DNA of 64,000 nucleotides from CAZDWZ01 sp964509425 (GTDB taxonomy: Bacteria > Bdellovibrionota_C > UBA2361 > SZUA-149 > CAZDWZ01): contig CAZDWZ010000001.1 of NCBI GenBank assembly GCA_964509425.1, positions 310,001-374,000 of the forward strand, in the 5' to 3' direction. A program made the translations under genes and the position numbers. This document shows positions 59,473-64,000 of this stretch, one piece after another. The notes below the pieces were generated by a model. It had not been told where the DNA came from. It saw only the letters and a list, made by a program, of their open reading frames with translations, and did no database searches. The stretch's first letter is position 1, and each line of letters opens with the position of its first letter.

Positions 59473-59631
59473 TCCCTCAAATCCTTCCATGTCCGTGCAG
59501 CGTCCTCGTTATTCAATCGTAGACTAACCCTGCAGAACCCAAGCCGGCGTTCGATATACAAAACCGGCAAAACGCCCGGAAAACCAAGCTGTCTTATGTA
59601 GTTTGGATGCACCCCCTTTTCGAAGGATGCG

Positions 59632-59663
59632 GAAATTTTGTGACAGCGCTGTTACAAATTTTC
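59632..59663. promoter_or_regulatory. 32-bp near-perfect palindrome
   Basis: A dyad centred on ACAGCGCTGT with 28 of 32 symmetric positions: left half GAAATTTTGTGACAGC, right half GCTGTTACAAATTTTC. It lies 160 bp upstream of the zinc-finger gene and 101 bp past the response regulator. It could be an operator for a dimeric regulator or, as RNA on the plus strand, a 14-bp stem with a GCGC loop. Confidence 0.55.
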
Positions 59664-59731
59664 GACACCAAGAGCCGGTCCGACCTAAGTATCGGGAATC
59701 TGAGTGGAAAATTACAGAAGTTTAAGCGGAA

Positions 59732-59747
59732 ATTTTTTCGAAAAAAT
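59732..59747 (-). terminator. AT-rich palindrome after the response regulator
   Basis: A perfect 16-bp palindrome (ATTTTTTCGAAAAAAT) 17 bp after the stop of the minus-strand response regulator. It forms only a weak AT stem; a terminator or a DNA-binding site are both possible. Confidence 0.3.
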
Positions 59748-59763
59748 CTGCGGAAGAAAAACT

Positions 59764-60498
59764 CTAATTCACAAATTTATATCCGACGCCATGGACGGTC
59801 AGCAGATGGCGGGGACGATCGGGAATGGCCTCGATCTTCTGTCTCAGGCGGGCGATAAAATTATCCACAGTTCTGGTGCTCGGGTAATTGTTATACCCCC
59901 AAACCCGGTCAAGCAATTCGTCTCGGGATACCGGCACGTCCGGACGGCTTGCAAGAAATTTGAGAAGCTCGAACTCCTTTGCCGAAAGAGAAACCTCCTC
60001 CGGCCCTCGACGCGCTCGATAGGTACGAAAGTCGATTCGCACATCGCCAATCACCAGCTCTTCGAGCTGAAGTTCCTCACCTTTCACTGCAGGAGCCCCC
60101 GCCTGATCGTGGCCATTCTCGGCACGGAGGATAAGCTGGCGTTTGCGAAGCTGAGTCTTCACTCGGGCGAAGAGCTCTCTCATCCCGAACGGCTTAGTCA
60201 GATAATCATCGGCGCCAAGCTCGAGTCCGACTACTTTGTCGACTTCGCTGGTTTTCGCGGTGAGAATGATTATCGGCGTGTTCTGGCTATCAGCCCGGAT
60301 CCGACGGCAGACTTCGAGCCCGTCCAACCCCGGCATCATCAGATCGAGAATAACAAGATCGGGTTGAGCCTCTCTGTAACGCTCGAGGCCGCTCGGACCG
60401 TCTTCACAGAAAACGACCTCATATCCCTCTAAGGAGAGACCATCAACGAGTCCTGCACGAACTGCGCCCTCATCTTCGATGACGAGTATTTTTGGCAT
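59764..60498 (-). CDS. OmpR-family response regulator (orphan)
   Basis: 244 aa from the ATG at 60498 (M-P-K-I-L-V-I-E-D-E); an ATG three codons earlier and an open frame further upstream exist, but the family starts here. Receiver domain with V-I-E-D-E, phosphoacceptor D in L-V-I-L-D-L-M-M-P, L-T-A-K, and T-K-P-F. Winged helix with R-T-V-D-N-F-I-A-R-L-R-Q-K-I and V-H-G-V-G-Y-K-F. No kinase gene is adjacent, so its partner is encoded elsewhere. 241 bp downstream of sppA. Confidence 0.9.
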   Translation of the reverse strand: MPKILVIEDEGAVRAGLVDGLSLEGYEVVFCEDGPSGLERYREAQPDLVILDLMMPGLDGLEVCRRIRADSQNTPIIILTAKTSEVDKVVGLELGADDYLTKPFGMRELFARVKTQLRKRQLILRAENGHDQAGAPAVKGEELQLEELVIGDVRIDFRTYRARRGPEEVSLSAKEFELLKFLASRPDVPVSRDELLDRVWGYNNYPSTRTVDNFIARLRQKIEAIPDRPRHLLTVHGVGYKFVN

Positions 60499-60738
60499 AG
60501 TGACCATAAGGGAAAACCCGGAGAACCTATACCGTGATAACTTTTCCCGATACACCAAGAAATCATCACGCCCCGGCACATCGCAGGGGTCGAAATCACG
60601 AACGCTAGGCCCTTCGTCCAGGATACCCGCTTGATTAGGGTCATTCAAGGAATAATGTGGGCCCGAAAATTCAGAAAAAACCGGTAACTGCCCTGGTCGA
60701 ATAATTCGCGTTTTAAGTGCAACAGGACGGAGTGCGCC

Positions 60739-61665
60739 CTAAAACGCTCGATACAACAGTTGTGTCTTGTCGCTCATTCGAAACCAATAGAGCAGGTTCA
60801 TCGGTAGGAATTGCTTCGCTTCTTCAGACGACAGGAATGAAACAAGCCCGCCAGGCTTTTTCACGCGGATCAGCTCAGGCTCCGCTTGAATCCCTGCGAG
60901 CTCGAGGCTGAGCTTGGCAGCCCGCTCGATCCCGCCGATCTCATCCACTAAGCCCAGCTCTTTCGCTTGGCTTCCGAGGATGATCCGCCCGTCCGCGAAT
61001 TTCTTCACATCTTCGATTGCTATTCCACGCGCTTCTGAGACTCTGCGGACAAACTGCATATAGGTCTCATCGATAAGCCCCTGCATGAAGGCCCGATCTT
61101 CCTCGGAAAATTCACGGAACGGTGAGCCCGTGTCTTTGAACTTGCCGCTCTTCACCACGTTCATGGCAAAGCCGAACTTATCCATCATCGTCCGGAAGTT
61201 CGGAGTCATCACAATAACTCCAATGGACCCCGTCAGCGTACTTTCGTTCGCGACTACTTTTTTGCAACCGAGTGCCGCAAAGAGACCTCCTGAGGCCGCT
61301 AAATTCCCCATGGAACAGACAATGGGTTTCTTCTCGCCCGCATCCTTGATGAGGCGATACATTTCCTCGGACGCCGCAACCGCACCGCCCGGAGAGTCTA
61401 TTCTTACCACAATTGACTTGATTTTTGGGCTTTCAACCGCGCGCTTCAAAACACTGCGAAACTCATCAGCGGTGAGAATTTCGCCTGTCAGCTCGACGAG
61501 GGCGACTCCGAAATCACCTTTCGCTTTAATGGCACTGAGCTCCTCTTCGGAGACGCCCTGCTTGAGGGCGAAAACAGCTCCGAAGATGACCAGCAAGAAC
61601 ACGAGTCCTATGCAGATCGCCAAGATACCCGCAATGATGTTAAGGAGAGCCTTGAGTAGTTTCAT
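60739..61665 (-). CDS. sppA: Signal peptide peptidase SppA (short type)
   Basis: 308 aa with one N-terminal membrane span (about residues 8-33). S49 family: D-S-P-G-G-A-V-A-A-S-E at about 90-100, catalytic serine S125 in N-L-A-A-S-G-G, G-S-I-G-V-I at about 146-151, and the lysine region K-S-G-K-F-K-D (172-178). It degrades cleaved signal peptides in the membrane; the single-domain length is the SppA36 type. Divergent from the ArnT-like gene with only 37 bp between starts. Confidence 0.92.
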   Translation of the reverse strand: MKLLKALLNIIAGILAICIGLVFLLVIFGAVFALKQGVSEEELSAIKAKGDFGVALVELTGEILTADEFRSVLKRAVESPKIKSIVVRIDSPGGAVAASEEMYRLIKDAGEKKPIVCSMGNLAASGGLFAALGCKKVVANESTLTGSIGVIVMTPNFRTMMDKFGFAMNVVKSGKFKDTGSPFREFSEEDRAFMQGLIDETYMQFVRRVSEARGIAIEDVKKFADGRIILGSQAKELGLVDEIGGIERAAKLSLELAGIQAEPELIRVKKPGGLVSFLSSEEAKQFLPMNLLYWFRMSDKTQLLYRAF

Positions 61666-61702
61666 GCTTAGAAAGATGCGTTAAGTTGTTTAATAGTTTC
61701 CC

Positions 61703-63535
61703 ATGTCTATTCCGGAAGCTCGAAGAGACCTTACAATTGTCTCAGAGAATAGCGATGAGAGCCAGCAAGGCACCGGAAATGCGATCAATTTCCCAGGCAA
61801 TACCTTGGAGCGCTCCCATCCTTCGCCGCGGCAGAACCCGGCTGTTTTCTCCACGATTTTAATCGTCGTCAGTCTCCTCTTCGTCATTTTCTCGACCCCT
61901 CGATCGCCGTTTGTGACACGCGGCGAAGCTCGCGAAGGGCTCGTGGTGAGAGCGATGGTTACACAGGATAATGTGATTCTCCCGCTCCGAAACGGGAGAG
62001 AAATCCCTTCTAAACCTCCCCTCTTCCACTGGTCCGGCCTTGCCTTCGAAAGAATGGGGTTAGCGCCGGAGACCGCTCTCAGACTGCCGTCCGCATTCGC
62101 CGCCGGTGCTATGGTTATTCTGCTTTTTGCATTTTCGTCTCCAATTCTCGGCGCTCGTGCCGCCGCGCTTTCTGGACTCCTTCTCTATGCAACGTTCGAC
62201 GTGCTCAGGGTCTCTCGAGCAGCGAGAGTCGACATGATGTTTTCCTTGTGGGTGTCGGCGACTCTTTTTGCGTTGTTTATGGTTGTAAATGACTTTGCGA
62301 AACACGGGCGAAGAAACCGATTCGCACTCGGGCTTGCGACCGGATGTGCGGCGCTTGCAATCTTGACAAAGGGTCCTGCCGGTTTGGCATTTCCCTGGAC
62401 CGTCGCCGGCTTGACGATGTTGCTCACGGTTCCGGTTCGGAAAATTCCCTTTGGACTCGCCGCGCTGTCTATCGCCGGTTCGATTGCGCTCGCAGGAATT
62501 TGGTATGCGGCAGCGTACTCCTTGGGAGGACAGGCGTTCCTCGATATCCATTTGATGCGAGAAAACTATGCGCGCGTCGTCGGCTCGACACGATACTCGA
62601 CCGGACACAGAGGTGCGGTTTACATGCCGGTCCTCATGCTCCTTGCGGGACTGCTCCCGGCGTCGGCGCTCTTACCTCTTGCGTATCCTGCTCTTCGCAA
62701 ATTCTCGCTGCTGCCGGGGAATCGCGTGACGGCAATATACATCGGGCTCTGGGCGCTCATTTTTCCCGTCTTCTTCTCCTTCACCGCTTCACAGAGAAAC
62801 GTCTATCTGTTGCCCTCGTTCCCCGCTTGGGGATTCGTCATCTCTCTCGCGCTCTTGAATTTTCAAACTCTCGCGACGGGCCACCCCCGCCTTGCGCAAT
62901 TCTCAAAGCGAGGACTTCAGGTCTTCGGATTCATCTCTGCTCTCGTTTCGAGCCTCGTCCTGGTCTTCCTGGCGTTTCCTTCGATGTTTGGAAGATTGCT
63001 CGCCGCACTCCCTGTCAAGCAACAGGATCGAGAATTGATCACTTCAGTCTTCCCGATGTTTCGGCAGTCGGGAGTGCTAATTGTGCTCCTTTTGCTCGCA
63101 CTGCCGCTTTCGCTCGTTTCGGTAAAAAACTTCAAGCGCTCAAAAATGGTGGAGGGATATTTGGCTCTGGTTGGCGCCGTATTGTGCCTCCAACTCTCCG
63201 TTTCAAACGGCATGCTGCCCCATCTCGCCGAAAGGACGACTCCCCAACCTTTCGCTCAGACGGTGCTCTCGTATGTCCAGGCCCGCGGAAAAACGCTGTA
63301 TCAGTATGACGATAATTTTTTCTCAATGAACTATTACATCGGCACGAATCTCCTTCGTTTGAACGAGACCGACCCGATTCCAAAGGACTTGCCAATCTAT
63401 CTTTTGATGCGATCGGCACAGGTGCCAAAGGCGGCCCGGCATTTTCCTCGGCTGAGTGTCGTGGCGACGAGCGAAATGTTAGATTTCTATGGGAAAGACC
63501 GCTTCACTCTGGTGGAAATACCGGGAGCGGGATAA
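61703..63535 (+). CDS. ArnT/PMT-type membrane glycosyltransferase (GT83-like)
   Basis: 610 aa. After a polar N-terminus of about 48 residues come about 11-13 membrane spans. The first periplasmic loop has T-R-G-E-A-R-E-G-L-V and I-P-S-K-P-P-L-F-H-W, the acidic/K-P-P signature of ArnT-like transferases that use lipid-linked sugars; L-R-L-P-S-A follows. Likely modifies lipid A, core or a protein at the periplasmic face; the donor is not evident. Its stop is 9 bp before a cysteine-phosphatase gene, suggesting a two-gene unit. Confidence 0.85.
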   Translation: MSIPEARRDLTIVSENSDESQQGTGNAINFPGNTLERSHPSPRQNPAVFSTILIVVSLLFVIFSTPRSPFVTRGEAREGLVVRAMVTQDNVILPLRNGREIPSKPPLFHWSGLAFERMGLAPETALRLPSAFAAGAMVILLFAFSSPILGARAAALSGLLLYATFDVLRVSRAARVDMMFSLWVSATLFALFMVVNDFAKHGRRNRFALGLATGCAALAILTKGPAGLAFPWTVAGLTMLLTVPVRKIPFGLAALSIAGSIALAGIWYAAAYSLGGQAFLDIHLMRENYARVVGSTRYSTGHRGAVYMPVLMLLAGLLPASALLPLAYPALRKFSLLPGNRVTAIYIGLWALIFPVFFSFTASQRNVYLLPSFPAWGFVISLALLNFQTLATGHPRLAQFSKRGLQVFGFISALVSSLVLVFLAFPSMFGRLLAALPVKQQDRELITSVFPMFRQSGVLIVLLLLALPLSLVSVKNFKRSKMVEGYLALVGAVLCLQLSVSNGMLPHLAERTTPQPFAQTVLSYVQARGKTLYQYDDNFFSMNYYIGTNLLRLNETDPIPKDLPIYLLMRSAQVPKAARHFPRLSVVATSEMLDFYGKDRFTLVEIPGAG

Positions 63536-63544
63536 ATAGTCCCC

Positions 63545-64000
63545 ATGCGGCAAGTTATGCGTTTCAACGTTCCAATAATCTTGATACTCGTTCTCAGTCC
63601 GGTGGCGCTGCAAATGATCGGTGAGTCGACCTATTTCACCAGCTATGCAGCGAACGCGATTTTCCGAAACAACTTCCATGAAGTCGTCCCCGGTCGAATG
63701 TATCGCTCTGCGCAGATGTCCCGGAGCGATCTCGAAGAAGTGATCCGGGCAAACAAGATCAAAAGTGTAATCGATCTCAGACTCGACGAAGACTCGCCCG
63801 ATGAAACAGGAAGGAGCGAGTCTGAGGCAGCAGGTGCCGCGGGAGCCGCCTATCGCCACATTCCATTCTCCAGTCGCAGAGCCGATCAGCAGGAGTCCAT
63901 TCTCCGGCTGTTGAAGGCGTATTCGGAAATGCCTCCGCCATTTCTCGTTCACTGCTCAAGCGGCACCCACCGATCCGGAGTTGCTGCGGCAATTTGGCTG
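63545..64000 (+). CDS. Dual-specificity/tyrosine-phosphatase-like protein (partial)
   Basis: First 152 residues; runs off the window. A membrane span at about residues 8-24, then F-H-E-V-V-P-G-R-M-Y-R-S-A-Q (the usual opening of this bacterial DSP group), S-V-I-D-L-R, and the cysteine phosphatase P-loop V-H-C-S-S-G-T-H-R-S-G (H-C-x5-R) intact. The membrane anchor and the pairing with a lipid-linked-sugar transferase suggest a phospho-lipid or sugar-phosphate substrate rather than a protein, which is inference only. Confidence 0.85.
   Translation, partial: MRQVMRFNVPIILILVLSPVALQMIGESTYFTSYAANAIFRNNFHEVVPGRMYRSAQMSRSDLEEVIRANKIKSVIDLRLDEDSPDETGRSESEAAGAAGAAYRHIPFSSRRADQQESILRLLKAYSEMPPPFLVHCSSGTHRSGVAAAIWL

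Noticed and set aside
59641..59658. CRP-type site in the 32-bp palindrome
   Set aside because: The half-sites TGTGA and TTACA are 8 bases apart rather than the 6 needed.

Overview
This window looks like a chromosomal segment of a Gram-negative, respiring bacterium with a heptose-containing LPS core. It has moderate GC, dense and often ATGA-coupled genes, a System I cytochrome c maturation cluster, LPS heptose genes, many lipoproteins and several two-component systems. The mix of secreted proteins, OmpR-type regulators and LPS genes would fit a deltaproteobacterial or Bdellovibrionota-like lineage, but no rRNA or marker set is present, so that placement is a guess. I see no insertion sequence, prophage or CRISPR array. 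The window is mostly core and lineage-specific chromosome.

Layout. 1-4464 (minus strand): ccmF, a small membrane ORF, ccmA, ccmB, ccmC, ccmD and the start of one more gene. 4545-9567: a small membrane protein, a 951-aa secreted glycoside-hydrolase-like protein and a glycine-zipper protein. 9691-15376 (minus): polA coupled to an ECF sigma factor, an anti-sigma-like membrane protein and a helical unknown. 15502-20249: a HAF-repeat secreted protein, a lipoprotein coupled to a DUF6502 protein, and two unknowns. 20365-24282 (plus): a RibBA-like protein that has lost catalytic residues in both domains, coupled to an HD phosphohydrolase, then GspK-like and ribosomal protein L28, ended by a strong hairpin. 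24403-27029: a kinase/regulator pair. 27184-32065: secreted proteins, a zinc-ribbon protein, leucine-dehydrogenase-like enzyme, cytochrome c and tRNA-Leu(CAG). 32147-36221: an OmpR regulator with an unusual 1131-aa double sensor kinase. 36359-45901: wall enzymes (lytic transglycosylases, PBP4, a cysteine-less L,D-transpeptidase), CutA, an MFS transporter, UPF0158, IspF and a NYN protein. 45916-55947 (minus): a long LPS/envelope cluster (radical-SAM-like protein, gmhB, two heptosyltransferases, a sugar kinase, GT2, heptose-7-P kinase, yicC, gmk, a polyprenyl sugar transferase). 56237-64000: a second radical-SAM-like protein, an M48 protease, an orphan zinc-finger protein, an OmpR regulator, SppA, an ArnT-like transferase and a partial cysteine phosphatase.

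The most striking feature is a set of enzyme-fold proteins that keep their fold signatures but have lost catalytic residues: two divergently transcribed SPL/COG1533-type radical-SAM barrels without the CX3CX2C motif (54583-57013), a RibBA-like protein degenerate in both domains (20365-21555), an L,D-transpeptidase without its cysteine (44136-44921), and the degenerate second kinase module of the 1131-aa sensor. The paired radical-SAM-like proteins are my best candidate for an undescribed system: they share a remnant of the cluster-binding loop, and one heads the LPS core operon.
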